The notes under the pieces: generated by a model
Database searches by the model: none
Told to the model about the DNA's origin: nothing
The model's input: the letters and a program-made list of their open reading frames with translations, nothing else
Shown here: one piece after another, positions 46,472 to 55,652 of the stretch
Layout of the letters: the number at the start of each line of letters is the position of its first letter
Numbering within the stretch: position 1 is the stretch's first letter
Position numbers and translations under genes: made by a program
DNA from: Streptomyces sp. AP-93
GTDB lineage: Bacteria; Actinomycetota; Actinomycetes; Streptomycetales; Streptomycetaceae
Direction of reading: 5' to 3'
Length of the DNA: 64,000 nt
Assembly: GCF_022808175.1 (NCBI RefSeq)
Contig: NZ_JALGBX010000006.1
Location: forward strand, 1-64,000

Positions 46472-46939
46472 ATGCCCGACATCCCGTGGTCCACGCCCAC
46501 CCGGCCCGCCCCTGGCGCCGAGGTCTACGTCATGGCCTCCCGCTTCGAGACCGCGAGCCTGACCGGAGCCCTGAGGTTCTTCCTGAAGTCGCCCGGCATC
46601 ATCCGCCAGATGCGCAACGCCCCCGGAGCCCACGGGTTCGCCCTGCGGGCCCGGGTCCTGCGCCGCACCTTCCTGACCCTGTCCGCCTGGAAGGACCGGG
46701 ACGCGCTCTACCGCTTCGCGGGCAGCGAACCCCACCGCTCCAGCTCCCGGGCGGCCGCCGCCTACATGAAGGAGTCCGGGTTCGTCTTCTGGACCGTCCC
46801 GGCGAGCGAGCTCCCCATCGACTGGGCCGAGGCGGAGCGCCGCCTCGCCGAGCAGGCCCGGAAGCAGGAGAAGGCGAAGGGGCCGGATACGGATACGGAT
46901 ACGGATACGGATACGGATACGGAGCCGGAGCGCGGCTGA
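46472..46939 (+). CDS. DUF3291-family protein with Asp-Thr repeat tail
   Basis: A 155-residue protein of the DUF3291/spheroidene-monooxygenase-like ferredoxin-fold family: EVYVMASRFE, LTGALRFFLKSPGII, RTFLTLSAWKDRDALYRFA, EPHRSS and FWTVPASELPIDWAEAERRL. No activity is assigned. The tail ends in six Asp-Thr pairs encoded by a perfect hexanucleotide repeat (46885-46920), which could change length by slippage without shifting the frame. Start ATG 46472 with GAGGGAAGG upstream. It may be co-transcribed with the efflux gene. Confidence 0.82.
   Translation: MPDIPWSTPTRPAPGAEVYVMASRFETASLTGALRFFLKSPGIIRQMRNAPGAHGFALRARVLRRTFLTLSAWKDRDALYRFAGSEPHRSSSRAAAAYMKESGFVFWTVPASELPIDWAEAERRLAEQARKQEKAKGPDTDTDTDTDTDTEPERG
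46885..46920 (+). repeat. (GGATAC)6 microsatellite inside the DUF3291 gene
   Basis: Six perfect copies of GGATAC, each adding Asp-Thr. It is in the coding frame near the 3' end. Confidence 0.9.
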
Positions 46940-46979
46940 GGCGGGGCCCGGCGGGGCCCCCTACGGCCCTGCGCCGCGC

Positions 46980-47025
46980 GTACGGTCCGCGTCCCCCCGC
47001 CTGGTCGGGGGGACGCGGACCGTAC
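46980..47025 (+). terminator. Perfect 19-bp hairpin terminator before murB
   Basis: GTACGGTCCGCGTCCCCCC (46980-46998) pairs perfectly with 47007-47025 over an 8-nt loop. The murB GTG is only 10 bp beyond, so the hairpin may also influence murB translation. Confidence 0.8.
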
Positions 47026-47035
47026 TCTTGTCCAC

Positions 47036-48091
47036 GTGCAGGAACTCCACGACGCCCCCCTCGCCCCGCTGACCACCTTCCGGCTCGGCGGCCCCGCCGC
47101 CCGGCTGGTCACCGCGACCACCGACGCCGAGGTCGTCGCCACCGTGCGCGCCGCGGACGAGAGCGGCACCCCGCTCCTGGTCATCGGCGGCGGCAGCAAC
47201 CTGGTCATCGGCGACCAGGGCTTCGACGGCACCGCCCTGCGGATCGCGACCACCGGCTTCGTGCTCGACGGGACCCGGCTCGAGCTCGCGGCCGGTGAGA
47301 ACTGGAGCGAGGCCGTCGGCCGCGTCGTCGACGCCGGGCTCGCGGGCATCGAATGCCTCGCCGGGATCCCCGGCTCGGCCGGCGCCACCCCGATCCAGAA
47401 CGTCGGGGCGTACGGCCAGGAGGTCTGCGACACGATCACCGAGGTCGTCGCCTACGACCGCACGCGCGGGGAAACGATCACCCTCTCGGCGGCCGACTGC
47501 GCGTTCTCGTACCGCGACAGCCTCTTCAAGCACCAGCCTGACCGGTACGTCGTCCTGCGCGTCCGGTTCGCCCTGGAGGACGCGGGCGGCCTGTCCGCGC
47601 CGGTCAAGTACCCCGAGACGGCCCGCGCCCTCGGCGTCGAGGCCGGCGACCGGGTGCCCGCCGCCCAGGCCCGCGAGACCGTCCTGCGGCTGCGCGCCGG
47701 CAAGGGCATGGTCCTCGACCCCGCCGACCACGACACCTGGTCGGCCGGCTCCTTCTTCCACAACCCGATCCTCGGCGACGAGGCGTACGCCGCCTTCCTC
47801 GCCCGCGCCCAGGAGCGGCTCGGCCCCGAGACCGCCCCGCCCGCGTACCCGGCCGGGGAGGGCCGTACGAAGACCAGCGCGGCCTGGCTGATCGACAAGG
47901 CCGGCTTCACCAAGGGCTACGGCGACGGCCCCGCCCGCATCTCCACCAAACACACCCTCGCCCTCACCAACCGGGGCGAGGCCACCACCGAAGACCTCCT
48001 CGCCCTGGCCCGCGAGGTCGTCGCGGGCGTGCACGCGGCCTTCGGCGTCACCCTGGTCAACGAGCCGGTAACGGTCGGCGTCAGCATCTGA
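47036..48091 (+). CDS. murB: UDP-N-acetylmuramate dehydrogenase
   Basis: FAD-dependent, NADPH-linked enzyme of peptidoglycan precursor synthesis, 351 residues. FAD-binding signs are GGGSNLVIGDQGFDG and GIPGSAGATPIQNVGAYGQE. SYRDSLFK carries the substrate Arg, and SAGSFFHNP the catalytic Ser region. The C-terminal domain ends NEPVTVGV with the general-acid Glu. The start is GTG 47036. It follows a hairpin very closely. Confidence 0.95.
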   Translation: MQELHDAPLAPLTTFRLGGPAARLVTATTDAEVVATVRAADESGTPLLVIGGGSNLVIGDQGFDGTALRIATTGFVLDGTRLELAAGENWSEAVGRVVDAGLAGIECLAGIPGSAGATPIQNVGAYGQEVCDTITEVVAYDRTRGETITLSAADCAFSYRDSLFKHQPDRYVVLRVRFALEDAGGLSAPVKYPETARALGVEAGDRVPAAQARETVLRLRAGKGMVLDPADHDTWSAGSFFHNPILGDEAYAAFLARAQERLGPETAPPAYPAGEGRTKTSAAWLIDKAGFTKGYGDGPARISTKHTLALTNRGEATTEDLLALAREVVAGVHAAFGVTLVNEPVTVGVSI

Positions 48092-48108
48092 GGAGTCCCG
48101 GCCCGCCC

Positions 48109-48525
48109 ATGCTCTGTCCCCTGCACGGGGCCGGTACGGACCCCACCCGGCTGGTGGGACGCACGATCGACAAGGTCGTCGCGTCCTGGCACATCAGCGA
48201 CGGCGAACGCTCCGAGGCTCCCCTCGACGTCTGGCTCCTCGACAGCGACGGGGAGTCCACCCGGATCACCACCGGGTCCGACGCCTGTCTCATCGTGGAA
48301 TCCGAGGCGCCGCACGAGCCCTACGACATGGGGGAGTGGGGCCGCATCGAGGTCGGCGAGGACCTCGGAGACCACCCCTTCCTGCGCCACCTCGGCGAGA
48401 CCGTCGAGTCGGTCGCCGAATTCGCGCTGCCCGCGCAGGGGCGCACCCACCTGGAGATCGGCTTCCCGGACGGCGCGCGGGTGCGGGCCGACTGCCACGA
48501 AGGCGACCTGCGGCTCACGCGCTGA
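48109..48525 (+). CDS. Conserved small protein of unknown function
   Basis: A 138-residue acidic protein. Repeated beta strands (RTIDKVVASWHI, PLDVWLLDSDGESTRITTG, LEIGFPDGARVRADCHEGDL) suggest a small beta-barrel fold. No motif recognised. It begins 18 bp after murB and is probably co-transcribed. Start ATG 48109 after GAGGAG. Confidence 0.62.
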   Translation: MLCPLHGAGTDPTRLVGRTIDKVVASWHISDGERSEAPLDVWLLDSDGESTRITTGSDACLIVESEAPHEPYDMGEWGRIEVGEDLGDHPFLRHLGETVESVAEFALPAQGRTHLEIGFPDGARVRADCHEGDLRLTR

Positions 48526-48563
48526 CGCGCGCCGCCCCTCTCGCCCCCTTACGAGGCGCCCCC

Positions 48564-49583
48564 TTACGAGGCGATCCAGTGGTCGATTCCGGCCAGCAGC
48601 TTGTCCTGCACGTCGGGGGGCGCCGCGCTGCCGCGCACCGACTGGCGGGCCAGCTCGGCGAGCTCCGCGTCCGTGAAGGCGTGGTGCCGGCGGGCGATCT
48701 CGTACTGGGCCGCGAGCCGGGACCCGAAGAGCAGCGGATCGTCCGCACCCAGGGCCATCGGGACCCCGGCCTCGAAGAGGGTGCGCAGCGGGACGTCCTC
48801 GTGGCGTTCGTACACCCCGAGGGCGACGTTGGACGCCGGGCAGACCTCACACGTGATCTGCCGGTCGGCGAGCCGCTTGAGCAGGCGGGGATCCTCGGCG
48901 GCCCGTACGCCGTGCCCGATGCGGGCGGCGTGCAGGTCGTCGAGGCAGTCGCGGACGGAGGACGGGCCGGTGAGCTCGCCGCCGTGCGGGGCCGCGAGCA
49001 GTCCGCCCTCGCGGGCGATGGCGAAGGCCCGGTCGAAGTCGCGGGCCATGCCGCGGCGCTCGTCGTTGGAGAGGCCGAAACCGACGATGCCGCGGTCGGC
49101 GTAGCGGACGGCGAGCCGGGCCAGGGTGCGGGCGTCGAGGGGGTGCTTCATGCGGTTGGCGGCGATGACGACGCGCATGCCGAGGCCGGTCTCGCGGGAG
49201 GCGGCGTCCACGGCGTCGAGGATGATCTCGACGGCCGGGATCATCCCGCCGAGGAGGGGGGCGTAGGAGGTGGGATCCACCTGGATCTCCAGCCAGCCGC
49301 TGCCGTCGCGCACGTCCTCCTCCGCGGCCTCGCGGACCAGGCGGCGGATGTCGTCGGGCTCGCGGAGGCAGGAGCGGGCGGCGTCGTAGAGCCGCTGGAA
49401 GCGGAACCAGCCGCGTTCGTCGGTGGCGCGGAGCTTGGGGGGCTCGGCGGAGGTGAGGGCGTCCGGGAGGCGGACGCCGTACTTGTCGGCGAGCTCCAGC
49501 AGGGTCGACGGGCGCATCGAGCCGGTGAAGTGCAGGTGGAGGTGGGCTTTCGGCAGAAGCGTGAGATCGCGTACGTGCTCCAT
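48564..49583 (-). CDS. Adenosine-deaminase-family protein
   Basis: A 339-residue zinc deaminase. HLHLH near residues 14-18 supplies the metal pair. AAPHGGE carries the later His and catalytic Glu, ARIGHGVR the His and GADDPLLF the final Asp pair, so the active site is intact. Preferred substrate is unclear: adenosine, or aminodeoxyfutalosine as in Streptomyces menaquinone synthesis. ATG 49583 is preferred over 49601. Its stop lies in a 15-bp duplicated sequence (CCCCCTTACGAGGCG, twice). Confidence 0.86.
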   Translation of the reverse strand: MEHVRDLTLLPKAHLHLHFTGSMRPSTLLELADKYGVRLPDALTSAEPPKLRATDERGWFRFQRLYDAARSCLREPDDIRRLVREAAEEDVRDGSGWLEIQVDPTSYAPLLGGMIPAVEIILDAVDAASRETGLGMRVVIAANRMKHPLDARTLARLAVRYADRGIVGFGLSNDERRGMARDFDRAFAIAREGGLLAAPHGGELTGPSSVRDCLDDLHAARIGHGVRAAEDPRLLKRLADRQITCEVCPASNVALGVYERHEDVPLRTLFEAGVPMALGADDPLLFGSRLAAQYEIARRHHAFTDAELAELARQSVRGSAAPPDVQDKLLAGIDHWIAS

Positions 49584-49996
49584 TTGCTGATCCTGCCGCA
49601 CTTGTCACCCGATCGGCAGCCCGATTCCCTGAACGGGTCCTTGCCCGAACGTAAATCCAGGGGTGCGCGGGGGCGCCGGGAAGCCGCTGCGCGGGGCTTC
49701 CCGGGCGCCGCCCGGACCCGCTCCTCAAACGCCGGCGGGGCTGGATGTTGCCGGCGTCAGTCCGTACGTGACCGTCGGCGGTCGGGAAGATCCAGCCCGG
49801 CCGGCGTTTGAGGCGCGGGGTCTGGGGCGGAGCCCCAGGTTGGGTCCGGGCGGAGTCCGGGGAACGGGCGAAGGGCGGGTAGGGGACAGCAGCCCCGCGC
49901 AGAGGGCGGGGGTGGAGCGGCAGCTCCGGACACGCCTGAGCGGCGGCTCCCCCGGAGGGAACCGCCGCTCAGGTCAGGCTGCGAACCGCCGGAGGC
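49584..49996. other. Spacer with inverted GCGTTTGAGG repeats
   Basis: No gene supported. It contains the inverted repeat at 49723-49812 and GC-rich sequence with the GGCGGAGCCCC block also seen near 210-240. The adenosine deaminase promoter must lie near 49600. Confidence 0.6.
49723..49812. repeat. Inverted pair of the GCGTTTGAGG element
   Basis: CCTCAAACGCCGGC plus GGGGCTGGA (49723-49745) and TCCAGCCCGGCCGGCGTTTGAGG-type copy (49790-49812) form arms matching at all but one position, with a 44-nt loop. The same arms flank the array at 18629-19192. Confidence 0.75.
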
Positions 49997-51223
49997 TTAG
50001 GCCTTCGCCTCCGCCAGGAGCTTCTGGATGCGGGAGACGCCCTCGACCAGGTCCTCGTCGCCCAGGGCGTAGGAGAGGCGGAGGTAGCCGGGGGTGCCGA
50101 AGGCCTCGCCCGGGACGACCGCGACCTCGGCCTCGTCCAGGATCAGCGCGGCGAGTTCGACGGAGGTCTGCGGGCGCTTGCCGCGGATCTCCTTGCCGAG
50201 GAGGTCCTTGACCACCGGGTAGCAGTAGAAGGCGCCCTCGGGGGTCGGGCAGAAGACGCCGTCGATCTCGTTCAGCATCCGCACCATCGTCTGGCGGCGG
50301 CGGTCGAAGGCCGTGCGCATCTCGTGGACGGCGTCCAGGTTGCCGGAGACGGCGGCCAGCGCCGCGACCTGGGCCACGTTGGAGACGTTGGAGGTGGCGT
50401 GCGACTGCAGGTTGGTCGCGGCCTTGACCACGTCCTTCGGGCCGATGACCCAGCCCACGCGCCAGCCCGTCATGGCGTACGTCTTGGCGACGCCGTTGAC
50501 GATGATGCACTTGTCGGCCAGCTCGGGAACGATCGCCGGGAGCGAGACGAACTTCGCGTCGCCGTAGACCAGGTGCTCGTAGATCTCGTCGGTCAGGACC
50601 CACAGGCCCTTCTCGACGGCCCAGCGGCCGATCGCCTCGGCGTCGGCCTCGGAGTAGACGGCGCCGGTCGGGTTCGACGGGGAGACGAAGAGGACGACCT
50701 TCGTGCGCTCGGTGCGGGCCGCTTCGAGCTGCTCGACGGAGACCCGGTAACCGGTGGTCTCGTCGGCGACGACCTCGACCGGGACACCGCCGGCGAGACG
50801 GATCGACTCCGGGTACGTCGTCCAGTACGGGGCCGGGACGATGACCTCGTCACCCGGGTCCAGGATGGCCGCGAACGCCTCGTAGATCGCCTGCTTGCCG
50901 CCGTTGGTCACCAGGACCTGGGACGCGTCGACCTCGTAGCCGGAGTCGCGCAGCGTCTTCGCGGCGATGGCGGCCTTCAGCTCGGGCAGGCCGCCGGCCG
51001 GCGTGTAGCGGTGGTACTTGGGGTTGCGGCAGGCCTCGACCGCGGCGTCGACGATGTAGTCCGGGGTCGGGAAGTCGGGCTCACCGGCTCCGAAACCGAT
51101 GACCGGACGCCCGGCGGCCTTGAGGGCCTTGGCCTTGGCGTCGACGGCGAGGGTGGCGGACTCGGAGATGGCACCGATACGGGCGGAGACGCGGCGCTCG
51201 GCGGAAGGCGTTTCAGAGGTCAT
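49997..51223 (-). CDS. aspC: Pyridoxal-phosphate aminotransferase (aspartate aminotransferase, class I)
   Basis: A 408-residue fold-type I enzyme. SPSNPTG (Asn184), TDEIYEH (Asp212, Tyr215) and [14 protein letters not shown] (Schiff-base Lys247, phosphate Arg) are complete. It likely transfers amino groups between aspartate and 2-oxoglutarate; other substrates are possible. ATG 51223 starts at the usual family length, and the longer frame upstream runs through tRNA-Trp and is false. Confidence 0.93.
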   Translation of the reverse strand: MTSETPSAERRVSARIGAISESATLAVDAKAKALKAAGRPVIGFGAGEPDFPTPDYIVDAAVEACRNPKYHRYTPAGGLPELKAAIAAKTLRDSGYEVDASQVLVTNGGKQAIYEAFAAILDPGDEVIVPAPYWTTYPESIRLAGGVPVEVVADETTGYRVSVEQLEAARTERTKVVLFVSPSNPTGAVYSEADAEAIGRWAVEKGLWVLTDEIYEHLVYGDAKFVSLPAIVPELADKCIIVNGVAKTYAMTGWRVGWVIGPKDVVKAATNLQSHATSNVSNVAQVAALAAVSGNLDAVHEMRTAFDRRRQTMVRMLNEIDGVFCPTPEGAFYCYPVVKDLLGKEIRGKRPQTSVELAALILDEAEVAVVPGEAFGTPGYLRLSYALGDEDLVEGVSRIQKLLAEAKA

Positions 51224-51414
51224 GCGGCCAATCGTCCCAGACGTCAAACGAGCGCCGCACGCCGTTTCAGTTACCGGACGGACGCTCTCCGGACGGCGCT
51301 GTTCGACGTCAGGGCCCGGACCACGTACACTCAACCGTCGTTGGCCCTCGTCGACCGCTGCAGAGCGTGAGCACACCGTGCACACGCCCGGATGCGGTAG
51401 GTTGAGGGACGCAA

Positions 51415-51487
51415 AGGGTCGTAGCTCAATTGGTAGAGCACTGGTCTCCAAAACCAGCGGTTGGGGGTTCGAGTCCCTCCGGCCCTG
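51415..51487 (+). tRNA. tRNA-Trp (CCA)
   Basis: A 73-nt cloverleaf. AGGGTCG pairs with CGGCCCT (one G-U). The anticodon stem CTGGT/ACCAG encloses CTCCAAA with anticodon CCA. The tRNA-Trp, secE, nusG order is conserved in actinobacteria. Confidence 0.95.
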
Positions 51488-51594
51488 CTCCACACTCCAT
51501 CTCGGAAGTGTGTGCGCAGGTACGTACTTAGATGCAGTGCCGTGCGGCGCAACCGGGCGCGGCTACGGCCACGACCCGGATTCAGGTGAGAGAC

Positions 51595-51876
51595 GTGACG
51601 GACGCCCTGGGCTCCATCGACATGCCTGACGCCGAGGATGACACTCGCGAGAAGAAGGCCCGCAAGGGCGGCAAGCGCGGCAAGAAGGGCCCTCTGGGTC
51701 GTCTCGCGCTGTTCTACCGCCAGATCGTCGCGGAACTCCGCAAGGTTGTTTGGCCCACTCGCAACCAGCTGACGACGTACACCTCCGTGGTGATTGTCTT
51801 CGTCGTCATCATGATCGGTCTGGTGACCGTGATTGACTATGGGTTCCAGGAAGCCATCAAGTTCGTCTTCGGCTGA
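51595..51876 (+). CDS. secE: Preprotein translocase subunit SecE
   Basis: A 93-residue single-helix subunit of SecYEG. The Lys/Arg-rich N-terminal half (KKARKGGKRGKKG) precedes LRKVVWPTRNQLTTYTSVVI, the conserved amphipathic helix and membrane helix. GTG 51595 follows GGTGAGAG. A terminator lies after it, so nusG may have its own promoter. Confidence 0.95.
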   Translation: MTDALGSIDMPDAEDDTREKKARKGGKRGKKGPLGRLALFYRQIVAELRKVVWPTRNQLTTYTSVVIVFVVIMIGLVTVIDYGFQEAIKFVFG

Positions 51877-51886
51877 TCCCCGCGGA

Positions 51887-51918
51887 GGGCGGCGCCTTGA
51901 TGGGTGCCGCCCGTTTTC
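51887..51918 (+). terminator. Hairpin between secE and nusG
   Basis: GGGCGGCGCC and GGTGCCGCCC form a 10-bp stem with a TTGATG loop, followed by GTTTTCG. Confidence 0.7.
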
Positions 51919-51960
51919 GCATGTTCGACCACCTTTTGTATCCAGGAAGAAGCAGCCACC

Positions 51961-52893
51961 GTGTCTGACCCGAACCTGAACGTGAGCCCCGACTCCGTCG
52001 AGTCCGTCGAGGACGAGCTCGACATCGTCGAGGCTGCAGACGCTGTGGACCCGGACGAGGCCGAGCTCGCCGACGCCGAGGCTGAGGTCGAGGACTCCAA
52101 CGACGACACCGCCGAAGAGGCCGACGAAGCCGAAGAGGCCGACGACTCCGAGGACGCCGACGAGGACGACGCCGAAGAGGCCGACGAGGCTTCCGACGAC
52201 GATGCCGCCGAGGCCGAGGCCGAGGCCGATGACGCGGAGGCCGAGGACGCCGCCGACGTCGAGCCCGCCGAGCCTGTCGACCCCATCCAGGCCCTGCGCG
52301 AAGAGCTGCGCCTCCTGCCCGGCGAGTGGTACGTCATCCACACCTACGCCGGCTACGAGAAGCGCGTGAAGGCCAACCTGGAGCAGCGCGCCGTCTCGCT
52401 CAACGTCGAGGACTTCATCTACCAGGCCGAGGTGCCCGAGGAAGAGATCGTCCAGATCAAGAACGGCGAGCGCAAGAACGTCCGGCAGAACAAGCTGCCC
52501 GGTTACGTTCTCGTCCGCATGGATCTGACGAACGAGTCCTGGGGCGTCGTCCGCAACACCCCGGGCGTCACCGGCTTCGTGGGCAACGCGTACGACCCGT
52601 ACCCGCTGACCCTGGACGAGATCGTCAAGATGCTCGCCCCGGAGCTGCAGGAGAAGGCCGCCAAGCTGGCAGCGGAAGAGGCCGGTCTGCCGGCGCCCGC
52701 CGTCAAGCGCGCCATCGAGGTCCTGGACTTCGAGGTCGGCGACTCGGTCACCGTCACCGACGGCCCGTTCGCGACGCTGCAGGCGACCATCAACGAGATC
52801 AACCCGGACTCGAAGAAGGTCAAGGGTCTCGTCGAGATCTTCGGCCGCGAGACCCCGGTCGAGCTCAGCTTCGACCAGATCCAGAAGAACTGA
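51961..52893 (+). CDS. nusG: Transcription termination/antitermination factor NusG with acidic N-terminal extension
   Basis: A 310-residue NusG. Residues 1-115 are almost wholly Asp, Glu and Ala, a negatively charged extension absent from E. coli NusG (181 residues). The NGN domain (121-220) begins [20 protein letters not shown] and binds the RNA polymerase clamp. The KOW domain ends the protein ([20 protein letters not shown]). GTG 51961 has AGGAAG upstream. The acidic tail is likely flexible. Confidence 0.95.
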   Translation: MSDPNLNVSPDSVESVEDELDIVEAADAVDPDEAELADAEAEVEDSNDDTAEEADEAEEADDSEDADEDDAEEADEASDDDAAEAEAEADDAEAEDAADVEPAEPVDPIQALREELRLLPGEWYVIHTYAGYEKRVKANLEQRAVSLNVEDFIYQAEVPEEEIVQIKNGERKNVRQNKLPGYVLVRMDLTNESWGVVRNTPGVTGFVGNAYDPYPLTLDEIVKMLAPELQEKAAKLAAEEAGLPAPAVKRAIEVLDFEVGDSVTVTDGPFATLQATINEINPDSKKVKGLVEIFGRETPVELSFDQIQKN

Positions 52894-52923
52894 TCCACAG
52901 CCTTCTGGCACACGCTTCCGGAC

Positions 52924-52957
52924 AGGTCAGATTGCCCCCTTGGGGGCGGTCTGACCT
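52924..52957 (+). terminator. Hairpin between nusG and rplK
   Basis: AGGTCAGATTGCCCCC pairs with GGGGGCGGTCTGACCT (two G-U pairs) over a TT turn. It may separate nusG from the rplKA unit or act as partial attenuation. Confidence 0.75.
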
Positions 52958-53063
52958 GCTCGGTTTTCAGCCTCGCACCGATACCCGTTATCGTGGTGCG
53001 GTATGCCTCCATCCGGATGACCGGATTGGCGGCGAAAACTCTCACTAGGACCCGGAGAGAGCA

Positions 53064-53498
53064 ATGCCTCCCAAGAAGAAGAAGATCACGGGGCTTATCA
53101 AGCTCCAGATCAAGGCCGGTGCGGCCAACCCGGCTCCGCCGGTCGGCCCCGCGCTCGGTCAGCACGGCGTCAACATCATGGAGTTCTGCAAGGCCTACAA
53201 CGCCGCGACCGAGTCGCAGCGTGGCATGGTCGTGCCGGTGGAGATCACGGTCTACGACGACCGCTCCTTCACCTTCATCACCAAGACGCCGCCGGCCGCG
53301 CGCCTCATCCTGAAGAGCGCCGGCGTGGAGAAGGGCTCTGGCGAGCCCCACAAGACGAAGGTCGCGAAGCTCACGCGTGACCAGGTCCGTGAGATCGCCA
53401 CGCTCAAGATGCCTGACCTGAACGCCAACGACATCGACGCGGCCGAGAAGATCATCGCCGGCACCGCGCGTTCGATGGGCATCACGGTCGAAGGCTGA
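53064..53498 (+). CDS. rplK: 50S ribosomal protein L11
   Basis: A 144-residue stalk-base protein. [20 protein letters not shown], the Pro-rich N-terminal motif, and [20 protein letters not shown], the rRNA-binding C-terminal end, are clear. ATG 53064 follows CGGAGAG. L11 binds thiostrepton with 23S rRNA. It is followed by rplA. Confidence 0.96.
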
Positions 53499-53584
53499 TT
53501 CAGCCACCCCAGCACCACAGTGGTAGGGCCAAGCGCTGGTCCGCACCACGACTCCACACCTGAAGCCACAACACAGGAGCAGAA

Positions 53585-54313
53585 GTGAAGCGCAGCAAGA
53601 CTCTCCGCGCTGCGGACGCCAAGGTCGACCGGGAGAAGCAGTACGCCCCGCTCGAGGCCGTCCGTCTCGCCAAGGAGACCTCCACCACGAAGTTCGACGG
53701 CACCGTCGAGGTCGCTTTCCGCCTGGGTGTAGACCCGCGCAAGGCCGACCAGATGGTCCGCGGCACCGTGAACCTCCCGCACGGCACCGGCAAGACCGCC
53801 CGGGTCCTGGTCTTCGCGACCGGTGACCGTGCTGCGGCCGCGGAAGCCGCCGGCGCCGACATTGTCGGCGACGACGAGCTCATCAACGAGATCGCCAAGG
53901 GCAACCGCCTCAACGAGTTCGACGCCGTTGTCGCCACGCCGGACCTCATGGGCAAGGTCGGCCGCCTCGGCCGCGTGCTCGGTCCCCGTGGCCTGATGCC
54001 GAACCCGAAGACCGGCACCGTCACGATGGACGTCGCGAAGGCTGTCACCGAGATCAAGGGTGGCAAGATCGAGTTCCGCGTCGACAAGCACTCGAACCTG
54101 CACTTCATCATCGGCAAGGTCTCCTTCTCCGATGAGCAGCTGGTCGAGAACTACGGCGCGGCCCTGGACGAGATCCTTCGTCTGAAGCCGTCCGCCGCGA
54201 AGGGCCGCTACATCAAGAAGGCCGCCCTCAGCACCACCATGGGCCCCGGCATCCTGCTGGACTCCAACCGCACCCGGAACCTCCTCGTCGAGGAAGACCC
54301 GGCCGCGGTCTGA
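53585..54313 (+). CDS. rplA: 50S ribosomal protein L1
   Basis: A 242-residue L1-stalk protein, with the canonical [15 protein letters not shown] motif. GTG 53585 with CAGGAGCAGAA upstream. L1 of other bacteria represses translation of its own rplKA mRNA by binding the leader; the site was not identified here. Confidence 0.96.
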   Translation: MKRSKTLRAADAKVDREKQYAPLEAVRLAKETSTTKFDGTVEVAFRLGVDPRKADQMVRGTVNLPHGTGKTARVLVFATGDRAAAAEAAGADIVGDDELINEIAKGNRLNEFDAVVATPDLMGKVGRLGRVLGPRGLMPNPKTGTVTMDVAKAVTEIKGGKIEFRVDKHSNLHFIIGKVSFSDEQLVENYGAALDEILRLKPSAAKGRYIKKAALSTTMGPGILLDSNRTRNLLVEEDPAAV

Positions 54314-54347
54314 CTGAGCCGGGCCTGACGGCTCGCCTGAGTTGCCC

Positions 54348-54391
54348 GAACGGGCCCTTCTCTCCCTTCACGGGGGGAGGAGGGCCCGTTC
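54348..54391 (+). terminator. Terminator of the rplKA unit
   Basis: GAACGGGCCC with the matching GGGCCCGTTC closes a longer G/C-rich stem (TTCTCTCCC with GGGGGAGGA). The final TTCTGCGTTT has several T residues. Confidence 0.8.
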
Positions 54392-54480
54392 TGCGTTTCG
54401 CGCGGAAAATGCCGAAGCGATCGGGGGCCTTGCCCGTAGGGTCGGATCACATCAAACGATCACATCAGGGGTGGGGACTC

Positions 54481-55371
54481 TTGTTCGCGTACCGCAACAG
54501 CAACCGTACGAAGACCGCTGGGGCCGCGCTGGCCGCCGTACTGCTCGTGGGTGGGGCCACGGCGTGCGAGAGCGGGCAGAATGACGGCACGGGGAAGGCT
54601 GCGGCCGCCCAGGGCGCCGGGAAGGGCGCCGCGAAGGGCGCCGTGGAGGTGGTCCCGGCCGCTTACCTGGAGAAGGTCAAGGTCAAGTCGCAGGAGATCA
54701 CCTCCCTGCGCTACTCGATGACGGGTACGGCGGAGGGCGAGCAGTTCTCCGGCGACGTCTCCATGCGGCTCAAGCCGTCGGTGGCCATGTCGATGAAGAT
54801 GACCACCTCGGGCGAGGGCGGCCAGGCGGCCGAGATCCGCCTCGTCGACGAGGCGATGTTCATCGGCGCCGAGGGCAAGTGGATCAAGTTCGACATGAAG
54901 AGCCTGGACCCGGCCCTGACGAAGAAGCTGAACGGCGCCGGCGGTACGGCGAACAGGACCGGCGAGAACCCCGGTGACCGGGCGGGTGAGCTCCTCAAGG
55001 CCAAGGACCTCACGTTCGTCGGCGAGGAGACCATCGACGGGGTGAAGACCAGGCACCTCAGCGGCACGGTCACCCTCGACGACCTGCGGGCCGCGCTGGC
55101 CTCCGCGACCCCCGAGGCCAAGAAGCGCCAGGAGCAGTCCGTCAAGGCGCTGGAGGCGCAGGGCGTCAAGAAGCTGACCCTGGACATGTGGATCGACGAG
55201 TCGGACCACACCAAGCAGGTCCGCACCCGCGGTGACGCGGCCAAGGGCCCGGTGGACACGACCATCAAGTTCCTGGACTACAACCAGCCGGTCGAGGTGG
55301 CCGCGCCGCCCGCCGACCAGGTCACCGACCTGGCGGAGATGATGAAGGGCGCCGGGCAGGAGCAGGGCTGA
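54481..55371 (+). CDS. LppX/LprAFG-like secreted lipoprotein
   Basis: A 296-residue lipoprotein. The signal peptide (FAYRNSNRTKTAGAALAAVL) ends in the lipobox VGGATAC, lipidated on the Cys. The mature part has a DUF1396/LppX-like lipid-binding fold with a hydrophobic cavity (LRYSMTGTAEGEQFSGDVSM...KFDMKSLDP). Homologues carry lipids or lipoproteins at the outer membrane face in mycobacteria. The start is TTG 54481 with AGGGGTGGGG upstream, not the ATG at 54409. Confidence 0.83.
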   Translation: MFAYRNSNRTKTAGAALAAVLLVGGATACESGQNDGTGKAAAAQGAGKGAAKGAVEVVPAAYLEKVKVKSQEITSLRYSMTGTAEGEQFSGDVSMRLKPSVAMSMKMTTSGEGGQAAEIRLVDEAMFIGAEGKWIKFDMKSLDPALTKKLNGAGGTANRTGENPGDRAGELLKAKDLTFVGEETIDGVKTRHLSGTVTLDDLRAALASATPEAKKRQEQSVKALEAQGVKKLTLDMWIDESDHTKQVRTRGDAAKGPVDTTIKFLDYNQPVEVAAPPADQVTDLAEMMKGAGQEQG

Positions 55372-55412
55372 CCTGGCATTTCAGGGCCGCGCGGGGTCGT
55401 CGGGTGACCGAT

Positions 55413-55652
55413 TTGCTCTGCGCGGCACCGGTCCCGTACTCTTCCGGAGAAGCCAAAGACCGCTGGTCGTTGCCGTGCCCGCAAGGGGGCGGTGGCCGAA
55501 GGATCCGCTAACTGCGGACGTCCTGCGCAGGTGTTCAAGGAAAGTTCCCGGACTCGTTCCGGTTGAGCTACGCCCTGGCGCCTGCGCCGGGGCGTTTCGT
55601 ATTTATGCCCCTTCTGAGCGGTCCTCATCACCCGGAAGGAGGCCGACGCACT
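55413..55652 (+). promoter_or_regulatory. Leader of rplJ: promoter, L10-binding region and attenuator hairpin
   Basis: A possible promoter (TTGCTC 55413-55418, TACTCT 55438-55443) precedes a long structured leader. It holds a stem GGATCCGC/GCGGACGTCC (55500-55522) and a strong 10-bp hairpin CGCCCTGGCG-CCTG-CGCCGGGGCG (55571-55594) followed by TTTCGTATTT. The position and arrangement match L10-leader autoregulation, in which L10-L12 binding represses the operon. Confidence 0.6.
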
